Shown here: one piece after another, positions 23,487 through 31,073 of the stretch | Layout: each line of letters begins with the position of its first letter | Numbering within the stretch: position 1 is the stretch's first letter | NCBI GenBank assembly: GCA_900546495.1 | Contig: URDN01000025.1 | Coordinates: 1-37,236 of the forward strand | DNA: 37,236 nt | From: an uncultured Lachnospiraceae bacterium | Lineage (GTDB): Bacteria > Bacillota > Clostridia > Lachnospirales > Lachnospiraceae | Direction of reading: 5' to 3' | Notes under the pieces: generated by a model | What the model saw: the letters and a program-made list of their open reading frames with translations, nothing else | The model's database searches: none | What the model was told of the DNA's origin: nothing | Made by a program: the position numbers and the translations under genes

Positions 23487-23732
23487 TTACTCCTCCACTT
23501 TTCTCACAAAAAGTGTATAAGTGCCATCTTCATTGTCCAGCAATTTCAGAATCTGATGTCCTTCCTCTTTGATGCTGCGCGGCACGTTCTGTACCGGCTC
23601 ACCGTCGTTCATGCGGACTGCAAGGATTTCTCCGTCGTCCAGTTCCTCTAATGCTACTTTTGCTTTTACAAATGTTACCGGGCATACCACATCTGTGATA
23701 TCGACCTGATCATCAAACTGTATCTCACTCAT
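23487..23732 (-). CDS. TusA/SirA-like sulfur-transfer protein
   Basis: 81 aa from the ATG at 23732 (MSEIQFDDQV), which has GGGAGG 9 nt upstream; the ATG six bases earlier is too close to that site, and a longer frame overlaps the previous gene. VVCPVTFVKAKVALEEL is the TusA-type N-terminal motif with Cys17 as the persulfide carrier; the LxxGxxLxV strand follows (LDDGEILAV). It would pass sulfur between the reductase-like protein and the carrier system. Its start overlaps the upstream gene's stop by 8 nt. Confidence 0.88.
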   Translation of the reverse strand: MSEIQFDDQVDITDVVCPVTFVKAKVALEELDDGEILAVRMNDGEPVQNVPRSIKEEGHQILKLLDNEDGTYTLFVRKVEE

Positions 23733-24588
23733 TTTCATATGCCTCCCTGATTGCCTGTTCAAATTTGTCTGCGCCAACACGATCGATCGTGAATTTGAAA
23801 CGCTCGTCTGCATTTGCATGGTCTGCAAAGAAATCGATGGCTGCGTCACAGACTTTCATTAATTTGTCATGATCCTCGATAAACGGAATGACCACGTTTC
23901 CTTTATGAACGTGATTTCCGAAGGTTCCACCAAAAGATACGATATATCCGTGTGTCTCCTCGTATGCACTGGTCGGACATGATTTTGTGCATCGTCCGCA
24001 GTAATTACATTTGGACTCGTCTACGGTGATCTTGCCGTCCTCCAGCCTGATGGCCTCTGTACGACAGGCTTTTACACAGACGCCGCACTGAATACATGCA
24101 TCCGGAATCCAGTTTACGCGGATCGCGCCTTTGATTCCTACATCGTTTTCTTCTGCTTTTAAGCAGTTGTTCTGACATCCGGTAACACCGAATTTAAATT
24201 TATGTGGCAGATCCTGTCCAAAATATCTTGCATCCAGCTCCTGTGCCAGCGCGTAGGTATCGATACATCCGCTCGGACAGACCGCTGCTCCCTGACAGGC
24301 TGTCACAGTGCGGACACGCGGTCCGCAGACGCCCGGAACAACGCCGCCTTTTGCCAGTGCTTCTTTTACTTCGTCAATCTGCTCTAATTTAATAAATGGA
24401 ATCTCCACACCCTGGCGGGAGGTAAGATGTACATATCCTTTTCCGTAAGTCTCTGCCACTTCCGAAACCACTGCCAGCTGTTCTGCTGTCAGAGTTCCAC
24501 CAACCACACGGATTCTCAGGGAAAAATTATTTTTCTGTTTCTGGCGCATAAAACCGCCTTTTTTTAAGGTTGCGTAATCAACTGCCAT
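23725..24588 (-). CDS. Sulfite/nitrite reductase-like siroheme [4Fe-4S] protein with ferredoxin domain
   Basis: 287 aa. The N-terminal ferredoxin-like half-domain (LRIRVVGGTLTAEQ, YVHLTSRQGVEIPF) leads to the siroheme/[4Fe-4S] motif: Cys98-x5-Cys104 and Cys138-x3-Cys142. A two-cluster ferredoxin insert follows (Cys165/168/171/175 and Cys194/197/200/204). This is the layout of AsrC-like and small dissimilatory-type sulfite reductases. It probably makes sulfide from sulfite for the homocysteine pathway; nitrite is an alternative. AAGGAG precedes the ATG. No AsrA/AsrB partners are here, so electrons may come from ferredoxin directly. Confidence 0.9.
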   Translation of the reverse strand: MAVDYATLKKGGFMRQKQKNNFSLRIRVVGGTLTAEQLAVVSEVAETYGKGYVHLTSRQGVEIPFIKLEQIDEVKEALAKGGVVPGVCGPRVRTVTACQGAAVCPSGCIDTYALAQELDARYFGQDLPHKFKFGVTGCQNNCLKAEENDVGIKGAIRVNWIPDACIQCGVCVKACRTEAIRLEDGKITVDESKCNYCGRCTKSCPTSAYEETHGYIVSFGGTFGNHVHKGNVVIPFIEDHDKLMKVCDAAIDFFADHANADERFKFTIDRVGADKFEQAIREAYENE

Positions 24589-24666
24589 GATATTTCTCCT
24601 TTTTCATGAGCTGTTTTTCTTTCGTCATTTTCTATCTGGTAAAATTCTTTTTGCTCACGTTTCTTT

Positions 24667-25908
24667 TTACTCTGCTTCCTCATCCGCATGCTTGATTGCT
24701 TGTGTAAAATCTGCTATCAGATCATCCGCATCTTCAATTCCGACACTGACACGGATCAGATCATCATACACACCTGCTGCATGCATCATTTCCTCGGTAC
24801 TGTGAATGTAGATTGTGGAAGCCGGATGGATCACCAGTGTCCGCAGATCTCCGATATTCGTTGCAATGTGTGCAAATTTCAGATGATTCATCAGACGATA
24901 AGCACGTTCCTTGCTTCCAACCCGAAGGCTTAAAATTGCTCCTCCGTAACCGCCAAACTGCTCCTCTGTCAGCTTCTGATAAGGAGAAGTCTCAAGCAAT
25001 GGGTAATTGACTGTTACATCTGGCAGCTGTTCTAATGCCTTTGCCAGCGCGAATGCGTTTTCACACTCTTTCTGTACCCGAAGTCCCATGGTCTCCAGAC
25101 CTACGGTATTCAGATAAGCATTCATCGGAGCCATACAGGAGCCAAAATTTCGTAACGTATCGTTTTTCAACCGTGCGGTATATGCTGCCGGACCAAACTT
25201 TTTGTACTCTGTCAGCACCGGGTAACGTTTTGGATCCCAACGGAATTTTCCGCCATCCACGATCACACCGCCGATGGAATTGCCGCTTCCGTTGATATAT
25301 TTGGAACTGGAATGAACTACCACATCAGCTCCCAGCTTTAATGGACGGATCAGTAACGGTGTCGCTGTCGTACTGTCTAAAATCAAAGGAATCTGGTGCG
25401 TATGCACAAAAGCTGCAACCGCTGACACATCTATTACATCCAGTCCCGGATTACTGATCACTTCACCAAAAACAGCTTTTGTATTCTCGTTCAGCAAAGG
25501 TGCAATCGTTTCCTCAGATAAATAAGAAACGTAATGTACCTTAATCCCAAAGTTTAACAAATCCCGGAATACATCAATCGTTCCGCCAAACACACCGCTG
25601 CTTGCGATGATCTCATCTCCGCTTTGCAGGATATTTAATAAAGAAAATACCACTGCACTTAAACCGGATGCGCAGGCCGTTGCAGAAAAACCTCCTTCCA
25701 TCTCACAGATACGGCGCTCGAAAGCTGCCACTGTCGGATTTCCGATTCTGGTATAAGCAAATCCTGCTGCCTTATTCTGACAGACCTTTTCCAATTGTTC
25801 TGATGTCTCATAGGTATAAGCGCTCACCTGACTGATGGATGGTAAGGTTGCTCCAAAAGAATACGCACCCACCGATTTTCCGTGTAATAGTTGTGTATTA
25901 AAATTCAT
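24667..25908 (-). CDS. metY: O-acetylhomoserine sulfhydrylase-type PLP enzyme
   Basis: 413 aa, Cys/Met-metabolism PLP family. YTRIGNPTVAAFE (52-64), ACASGLSAV (79-87), ILDSTTATPLL and VVVHSSSKYINGSGNS with the PLP lysine Lys203. It makes homocysteine from O-acetylhomoserine and a sulfide donor. It heads an operon containing a carrier-protein thiocarboxylate system, so the carrier is the likely donor, as in Wolinella. The other neighbours give no sign of transsulfuration (cystathionine) use. The gap to the reductase gene is 78 nt. Confidence 0.93.
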   Translation of the reverse strand: MNFNTQLLHGKSVGAYSFGATLPSISQVSAYTYETSEQLEKVCQNKAAGFAYTRIGNPTVAAFERRICEMEGGFSATACASGLSAVVFSLLNILQSGDEIIASSGVFGGTIDVFRDLLNFGIKVHYVSYLSEETIAPLLNENTKAVFGEVISNPGLDVIDVSAVAAFVHTHQIPLILDSTTATPLLIRPLKLGADVVVHSSSKYINGSGNSIGGVIVDGGKFRWDPKRYPVLTEYKKFGPAAYTARLKNDTLRNFGSCMAPMNAYLNTVGLETMGLRVQKECENAFALAKALEQLPDVTVNYPLLETSPYQKLTEEQFGGYGGAILSLRVGSKERAYRLMNHLKFAHIATNIGDLRTLVIHPASTIYIHSTEEMMHAAGVYDDLIRVSVGIEDADDLIADFTQAIKHADEEAE

Positions 25909-25931
25909 GTTCCTGTCCTTTCTTTCCTACA

Positions 25932-25960
25932 GTTATACAGAAATTTCTTCCAGTTTTCAA
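25932..25960 (-). promoter_or_regulatory. Promoter of the metY-to-hcyD operon
   Basis: On the minus strand, TTGAAA (25960-25955), a 17-bp spacer and TATAAC (25937-25932), leaving a leader of about 17 nt before the start codon of metY, with AAAGGACAGG in it. The leader is too short for a SAM riboswitch or T-box. Confidence 0.7.
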
Positions 25961-25969
25961 ACTAAGATT

Positions 25970-25985
25970 GCGAAAACGTTTTCAC
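25970..25985. promoter_or_regulatory. LacI/CcpA-type operator upstream of metY promoter
   Basis: GAAAACGTTTTC (25972-25983) is a perfect palindrome with a central CG, extended by an outer G/C pair; it differs from the cre consensus at one or two outer bases. Its centre is about 52 bp upstream of the predicted start point, a position from which CcpA-type proteins can activate. Confidence 0.55.
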
Positions 25986-26073
25986 TCCTATCGGAATAGT
26001 ATGATTTAATGATAGATTATCTTTTCCTCCGCCAACAAAACATAATATTTTTCTGCATTTTTTGATTGGATTT

Positions 26074-27072
26074 TTAGTATCCGTCAAGAATATGCTCTAC
26101 TTCCACTACCCGATTGCCCCATTTTTTCTTCCATATCATCAGATATACATTATATTCCACGGAATCCTGCGCTGTTGTGAAAGGTTCTTCCCTGACCAGG
26201 GTAACCTTTTTTCCCAGAGATTCCAGTTCGGCTTTGCGTTGCATTGCACGCATCAAAATCTCTGCATGATATATACGCACCGGGTAACCTTCACTTGTAC
26301 GCATCAGTTTGTCTATCAGCAAATCTATCACAGCTCCATGTCTGATGCGATGCATCATCCATGCCAACAATCTGCTCATCCCCTTTCCATGATGCTTCCG
26401 ATAGAATGACAACCACCAAAGCAGACTGTGATCATTAGCCTCTGCTGCCAGTTCCTCCATGATGAAGATTGCCTGTTCTGTTGGCTCCCAGACACCATCC
26501 ATCGGCACAATATATTTTTGTGAAACAGCTGGATAGCAGGCATAATTCAATGGTGGAAAATGCACTAGTTCCGCCAACTTTCGTTCTTCTTCACTGGCAG
26601 CATCTTCCCCAAGGTATTCACATTTTGTATGTAAAATGGCAATACGATATTCCAATTGACGCAAGTATTCATAGCCTTTTACCCAGAAATGTCCCAGATC
26701 TCCATAACGGTACAAATGCGTTTCAACTTTCAAATCCTCAAAAAATAATGTCACGACACTGTCACCCTGATGAACCACCAGCACATAAGTAGTCCCTTCC
26801 TCCGTGTCCTCCCGGCTTAATTCTGCTTCCAGTTCACCCTCATAATCCGGCTGATACTGCCCGGTCATCTTCGCATTGACAAATACCAGAAAACTTTCTA
26901 CTGCGTCATTCATCAGATAAATTAAACGGATTTGCAACGCTTCTTCTTTATAATCTGACTCACTGTCTGGAAAAATCAGTTCAAACTGCTCCTGCCAGAG
27001 CAGTTCTTCCAGCATTTCAAATGGATTTAATTCTGTTCTTAATTCGTTTTGTTCCAATGTATGTATCCTCAT
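26074..27072 (-). CDS. Protein of unknown function
   Basis: 332 aa, acidic, soluble, with no signal peptide or membrane helix. I do not recognise a family. Visible segments are FEMLEELLWQEQFELIFPD, TTYVLVVHQGDSVVTLFFED, GHFWVKGYEYLRQLEYRIAILHTK, HFPPLNYACYPAV and a C-terminal WWLSFYRKHHGKGMSRLLAWMMHR run rich in Trp/His/Arg. It looks like a two-part protein: an N-terminal beta-rich half and a C-terminal helical half. It is monocistronic, between the metY promoter region and the hydrogenase terminator. The start codon lacks a clear AGGAGG but has AAGAAGATGAGG upstream. Confidence 0.75.
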   Translation of the reverse strand: MRIHTLEQNELRTELNPFEMLEELLWQEQFELIFPDSESDYKEEALQIRLIYLMNDAVESFLVFVNAKMTGQYQPDYEGELEAELSREDTEEGTTYVLVVHQGDSVVTLFFEDLKVETHLYRYGDLGHFWVKGYEYLRQLEYRIAILHTKCEYLGEDAASEEERKLAELVHFPPLNYACYPAVSQKYIVPMDGVWEPTEQAIFIMEELAAEANDHSLLWWLSFYRKHHGKGMSRLLAWMMHRIRHGAVIDLLIDKLMRTSEGYPVRIYHAEILMRAMQRKAELESLGKKVTLVREEPFTTAQDSVEYNVYLMIWKKKWGNRVVEVEHILDGY

Positions 27073-27112
27073 CTTCTTGTATTTCTTCTGGTATTATACT
27101 ATTGTTTCAGAC

Positions 27113-27161
27113 AAAAAAACAGGATACCATCACTTCACCTTTGCAAAGTAATGATATCCTG
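27113..27161 (-). terminator. Terminator of the hydrogenase operon
   Basis: Imperfect stem with CAGGATA/TATCCTG closing pairs (27120-27161) and an inner ATnACTT/AAGTnAT arm, followed on the minus strand by seven T residues. It lies 55 bp after the hydrogenase stop. Confidence 0.85.
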
Positions 27162-27216
27162 CTCCTATTTTCCTTTTGTACTTTTCATCTCCTGCAAATC
27201 AGCTGCAAGATTTCTT

Positions 27217-28965
27217 TTATCTCATCTGATAGCTTGTATGCAGTAATTCGTGTGCTTTCTCAGAACCCGGTTCACCTAAGAAGGATGCATAAACTTCTTT
27301 CACTACCGGATTCTCATGAGATTTTCTGATGGCACTTCCTGCATCATTCTGGTATAACGCAGCGCCACGCATTTTCGGCACATCGTTCAGCACTCTGGTT
27401 GCTGCATTCTGATGCGGCTGTCCGCCACCGTTTACACATCCACCCGGGCAGGCCATCACTTCCACAAACTGATAATCTGCGGTACCGTTTTTAATTGCTG
27501 TCAGCAGCTGGTTTGCATTTGCCAGACCGGATACAACAGCCACTTTAACAGTTGTTCCATTTACATCTACAGATGCTTCTTTGATTCCGTTCATACCACG
27601 CACAGCTGTGTATTCCAAAACAGTATCTTTCCCTGTCAATTTTTCCACTGCTGTTCTTAATGCAGCTTCCATAACACCACCGGTCACACCAAAAATAACA
27701 GCCGCTCCGGTACCAAATCCAAGCGGAAGATCAAATTTAGAATTCGGATTCATAGCCTCCAGCTGGATTTCAGCATCTTTCAGCATCTGAGCCAGTTCAT
27801 TTGTTGTGATGACAATATCCACATCCGGAACACCGGCTCCGCACTCATCCTCACGGGTGATCTCAAATTTCTTTGCGGTACACGGCATTACAGATACCAT
27901 AACGATATTTTCTTTCGCAATATGCTCCTGATTTGCCAGGTAAGTTTTTACAATAGCTCCCTGCATCTGATGCGGAGATTTGCAAGAAGAAATATTCTCC
28001 AGCATGTCAGGATAAAAATGCTCTGCGTATTTGATCCAGCCTGGACAGCAGGATGTGATCAGCGGAAGTTCTCCGTCATTATTCAAACGCTCGATCAGCT
28101 CGTTGGATTCTTCCATGATTGTCAGATCTGCACCAAATTTTGTATCAAATACTTTGTCAAATCCAAGGTGACGAAGTGCCTCTGCCATTCTGCCCTCTAC
28201 ATCCACACCGATTGGGAATTCAAATGCTTCCCCGAGAGCTGCTCTGACAGCCGGAGCAACCTGAACAACCACGTATTTCTCCGGATCATTCAGTGCTTCT
28301 TTCACTTCATCCATCTGTGTCTTCTCTGTCAGTGCACCAACCGGGCAGACTGCCACGCACTGACCACAGTTCACACAACTTGCTGCTGCCAGTCCGGCCG
28401 GAGAAGCAGGTTCAATTTTTGCCTCCAGTCCATCACCGGTACATGCAATAGCAGATACGGCCTGCATTTTTGCACAGACATTGATGCATCGTTTACATTT
28501 GATACATTTATTATTATCACGAATTAATACTTTAGAACTCAGATCCAGCTGCTCGAGATTTGTCTTCGGCAGATCCGGTTCGTCGGTAAATCCATATTCT
28601 TTCAGCAGATCCTGCAATTCACAGCTTGTAGAACGGAAACAGTACAGACAGGATTTGTTGTGCTGCTCCAGAATTGCTGCCAGCGCTTTCTTTCTGGCTT
28701 CCATAACAGCCGGGGTTCTTGTCTGAATCTCCATTCCCTCTTTGATTCTGGTGGTGGATGCATTTACGATCTCCCCATCCACCTCTACAATACAGACACC
28801 GGACTGATCCACATCCTGCACACCTTTCATATAATAAAGTGTCGGGATCGGCTGCTGCATAAACTCACGCTGCATTTTTAATGTTTCAAAGGAAGCATCG
28901 AGAATGGTGATTCCTTTTTTCATGGTATAATCATACCCGTTGATCTTGATATTCACTGTACTCAC
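27217..28965 (-). CDS. hydA: [FeFe] hydrogenase, catalytic subunit (degenerate N-terminal [2Fe-2S] domain)
   Basis: 582 aa, starting at GTG with AGGAGG 8 nt upstream. H-cluster motifs are intact: TSCCPGW (304-310; Cys306 for proton transfer, Cys307 ligand), MPCTAKKFE (Cys362) and ACPGGCVNGGGQP (Cys506, Cys510). The His-ligated cluster (His102, Cys106, Cys109, Cys115) and two [4Fe-4S] clusters (Cys154/157/160/164 and 197/200/203/207) are present. The N-terminal [2Fe-2S] domain keeps the fold but only one of four ligands (Cys58). It interconverts H2 and protons. Last gene of an operon with transporter, ferredoxin and flavoprotein, 15 nt after the flavoprotein stop; it may feed electrons to it. 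No maturation genes (hydE/F/G) are here. Confidence 0.95.
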   Translation of the reverse strand: MSTVNIKINGYDYTMKKGITILDASFETLKMQREFMQQPIPTLYYMKGVQDVDQSGVCIVEVDGEIVNASTTRIKEGMEIQTRTPAVMEARKKALAAILEQHNKSCLYCFRSTSCELQDLLKEYGFTDEPDLPKTNLEQLDLSSKVLIRDNNKCIKCKRCINVCAKMQAVSAIACTGDGLEAKIEPASPAGLAAASCVNCGQCVAVCPVGALTEKTQMDEVKEALNDPEKYVVVQVAPAVRAALGEAFEFPIGVDVEGRMAEALRHLGFDKVFDTKFGADLTIMEESNELIERLNNDGELPLITSCCPGWIKYAEHFYPDMLENISSCKSPHQMQGAIVKTYLANQEHIAKENIVMVSVMPCTAKKFEITREDECGAGVPDVDIVITTNELAQMLKDAEIQLEAMNPNSKFDLPLGFGTGAAVIFGVTGGVMEAALRTAVEKLTGKDTVLEYTAVRGMNGIKEASVDVNGTTVKVAVVSGLANANQLLTAIKNGTADYQFVEVMACPGGCVNGGGQPHQNAATRVLNDVPKMRGAALYQNDAGSAIRKSHENPVVKEVYASFLGEPGSEKAHELLHTSYQMR

Positions 28966-28980
28966 TCTTCGAACCTCCTC

Positions 28981-30753
28981 TTAACAATTTGCATAAAATT
29001 CTGCTTCATCATATTCATCCGTATGTCCTTCCGGAATGATATAGCCCTGCGGACGCACCGGATATCTCCACATCGGAATATCTTCGGTAAATAATTCCAT
29101 CTCACCATCTGCTCCCTGACGGATATTGATCCATTTCAGCCAGTTCTGATTATCTGTCTGAGGATAGTCCGCACGGTAATGTGGATACATGATACCACGG
29201 GTTTCTTTTCTCATTTCTGCGGACCGGAAGATCATTTCCAGACAAAGGATTGTATCTGCTGCTTCCAGACATTTTGACAGAGAGTGCGGATCATCAGCAG
29301 TCAGATGCGGTACGATTGCTTTCATCTTCTCGATATCAGCATACACTTTCTGAATCTCTGTCTCATCTTTCAGAATACATTTATGTACATCGAAAATATA
29401 AGTCTCGATCATATCGTAAATCTCTTTAAAATGATGGGTATCTTCTCTGTGTAATGGTGCATAGATTTTCTCTTTTAATGCAGCCACCTGCTCCAGATCC
29501 AGTTCATCCCACTCTGCTTTTGCAGCATACGGTGCCATGCTGTCACCAGCCATCATACCAGTAGTGGAAGCATTTCCAAGTCCGTCGCCTCTGGTCCATC
29601 CAAAATATGCATTTCCCTGTGTGGTTACTTTTCCAGGTGCCCAAAGTCCTTCTACATCAGTTCTGATTTCTTTGTCTACTTTGATCGGTTCTACCTGGAT
29701 AACTGTCTTGATCGTAGTATCAACTACTTCGCCCATAACACCCAGATTTTCCTGTGTTTTACTGAATACCAGGTGCTCCCATGCCATTTTGTCACGGAAC
29801 ATACGCTGGGTGGACTCATCCATATCTGTTCCGCCGATCATCATACGCACTTCATCCGGATGTGCCAGATCTACTGTCAGCGGACCATTGCCAGCCGCTA
29901 CTTCTTTTACCATGGCATCAACCAGTGCAGGTGTTACTTCCCACTCTTTGTGACCGATATATTTATCTGTCAGGTTTTCACCATTTTTATTGCAGATCAT
30001 GTTAAATCCACCATAAATCGGTGTGTTTGTTTTCTTAAATACAACGTCAACCTGTGTAGAAAATTCTACGTTTCGCATTAATGCGCCAACACGGTACATG
30101 GCACCGACACCGGTTCCGTATCCCATAAATTCCAGACCGATTTTCTTAAAGTGACATCCCTGTGTTGCCATTGCCACTGCTTTTGCATGGAAAATCTTAC
30201 ATTCCATATGATCCATATCAAAACCGATGGCTCCGATAACTTTTCCTTTTTTGCTGGTCAGAAGTTCAAAAATATTCACTCTGCTTAATAAGCGAATGCC
30301 TAATTTCAACGCCATCTGACGCAACTGTGCACATACATTGATGGAAACACCGCCCATATCCAGTGCATCCGGGATAAACGGAAGCGGAGTTGCCTCTCCC
30401 TCCTCATTACAGGAAGTGATAACGCCACAGTGTTTCATATAATCAATATTATCTCTGTGATATACGAGATAGTCTCTCAAAAACTCCTGATCATTTAAAA
30501 ATGGAGTATGCGCATGCACCAGATATTCCAGTGCATTTTTTACGCCATTCGGATGCTTGGATGTGGCACGGATTCCGTTTCCGGCTTTTGTAGCCTGTCC
30601 GTTCCATCCGATAATCCCTTTATCCACTACAAGAATATCCAGCGTCGGATCATTTTCCTTTGCACGGATGGCAGTTACCAGTCCGGCCATACCTCCGCCG
30701 ACAATGAGGATATCTGATGTATATAATTCTCCATAATCTTTGATTTCTGCCAT
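28981..30753 (-). CDS. FAD-dependent reductase flavoprotein (fumarate/APS-reductase family)
   Basis: 590 aa. SDILIVGGGMAGLVTAIRA (GxGxxG at 19-24) starts the FAD fold, AGNGIRAT follows, and the end of the FAD-binding fold is seen in APGKVTTQGNAYFGWTRGDGLGNASTTG. A helical C-terminal domain includes MYPHYRADYPQTDNQNWLKW, the SdhA/FrdA/AprA-type end. It has no signal peptide, heme or flavin-attachment domain, so it is cytoplasmic and depends on a partner for electrons, presumably the ferredoxin whose stop lies 3 nt upstream. The substrate is unknown: it is not an obvious FrdA (no matching membrane subunits), and no ATP-sulfurylase supports APS reductase. Confidence 0.85.
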   Translation of the reverse strand: MAEIKDYGELYTSDILIVGGGMAGLVTAIRAKENDPTLDILVVDKGIIGWNGQATKAGNGIRATSKHPNGVKNALEYLVHAHTPFLNDQEFLRDYLVYHRDNIDYMKHCGVITSCNEEGEATPLPFIPDALDMGGVSINVCAQLRQMALKLGIRLLSRVNIFELLTSKKGKVIGAIGFDMDHMECKIFHAKAVAMATQGCHFKKIGLEFMGYGTGVGAMYRVGALMRNVEFSTQVDVVFKKTNTPIYGGFNMICNKNGENLTDKYIGHKEWEVTPALVDAMVKEVAAGNGPLTVDLAHPDEVRMMIGGTDMDESTQRMFRDKMAWEHLVFSKTQENLGVMGEVVDTTIKTVIQVEPIKVDKEIRTDVEGLWAPGKVTTQGNAYFGWTRGDGLGNASTTGMMAGDSMAPYAAKAEWDELDLEQVAALKEKIYAPLHREDTHHFKEIYDMIETYIFDVHKCILKDETEIQKVYADIEKMKAIVPHLTADDPHSLSKCLEAADTILCLEMIFRSAEMRKETRGIMYPHYRADYPQTDNQNWLKWINIRQGADGEMELFTEDIPMWRYPVRPQGYIIPEGHTDEYDEAEFYANC

Positions 30754-30756
30754 AGC

Positions 30757-31062
30757 TTATCCCTCCTGTCCGTTCTGTTTATTCATCAGTGCCGCACTGT
30801 ATTCCAGCGGATCCACCTGAAGAGCGGAAATAACCTGAATGTCAATGACATTGTTCAGACAATCCATCTCACACTGATAACACAATACACATTCATCCGG
30901 ATATTTCGGATAAGCACATTTTTTTTCTTCATCCCACTGCCATACATTTTCCATACAGCGGCGGATACATCTCTTACATCCGCAGCAACGGTCTGTATCT
31001 ATCACATAGCGAATACTCTGCTGCTGTCCCCTGTTCTCAACAATCATTCGTTTTTCCTCCAT
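30757..31062 (-). CDS. Two-cluster [4Fe-4S] ferredoxin-like partner subunit
   Basis: 101 aa with two complete CxxCxxCxxxC motifs: Cys26/29/32/36 and Cys58/61/64/68, separated by a longer than usual loop (WQWDEEKKCAYPKYPDE), as in AprB-like subunits. It should carry electrons to the flavoprotein encoded 3 nt downstream. The start follows the transporter stop by 11 nt, with GAGGAAAAAC-type spacing. The N-terminal 18 residues and the C-terminal 25 residues are extra and may bind the partner. Confidence 0.9.
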   Translation of the reverse strand: MEEKRMIVENRGQQQSIRYVIDTDRCCGCKRCIRRCMENVWQWDEEKKCAYPKYPDECVLCYQCEMDCLNNVIDIQVISALQVDPLEYSAALMNKQNGQEG

Positions 31063-31073
31063 TCTTCTTTTTC

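Noticed and set aside
23733..23849. N-terminal extension of the TusA-like gene
   Set aside because: It overlaps the upstream reductase in another frame; the ATG at 23732 has GGGAGG at correct spacing.
24589..24666. Tiny ORF between metY and the reductase gene
   Set aside because: About 16 codons overlapping the reductase start, without its own ribosome site.
25909..26073. SAM riboswitch or T-box before metY
   Set aside because: The predicted leader is only about 17 nt, and no S-box or T-box core is visible in the spacer.
28981..30753. Flavoprotein as true fumarate reductase or APS reductase
   Set aside because: No membrane or cytochrome subunits, no ATP-sulfurylase or sulfate genes; family similarity alone does not fix the substrate.
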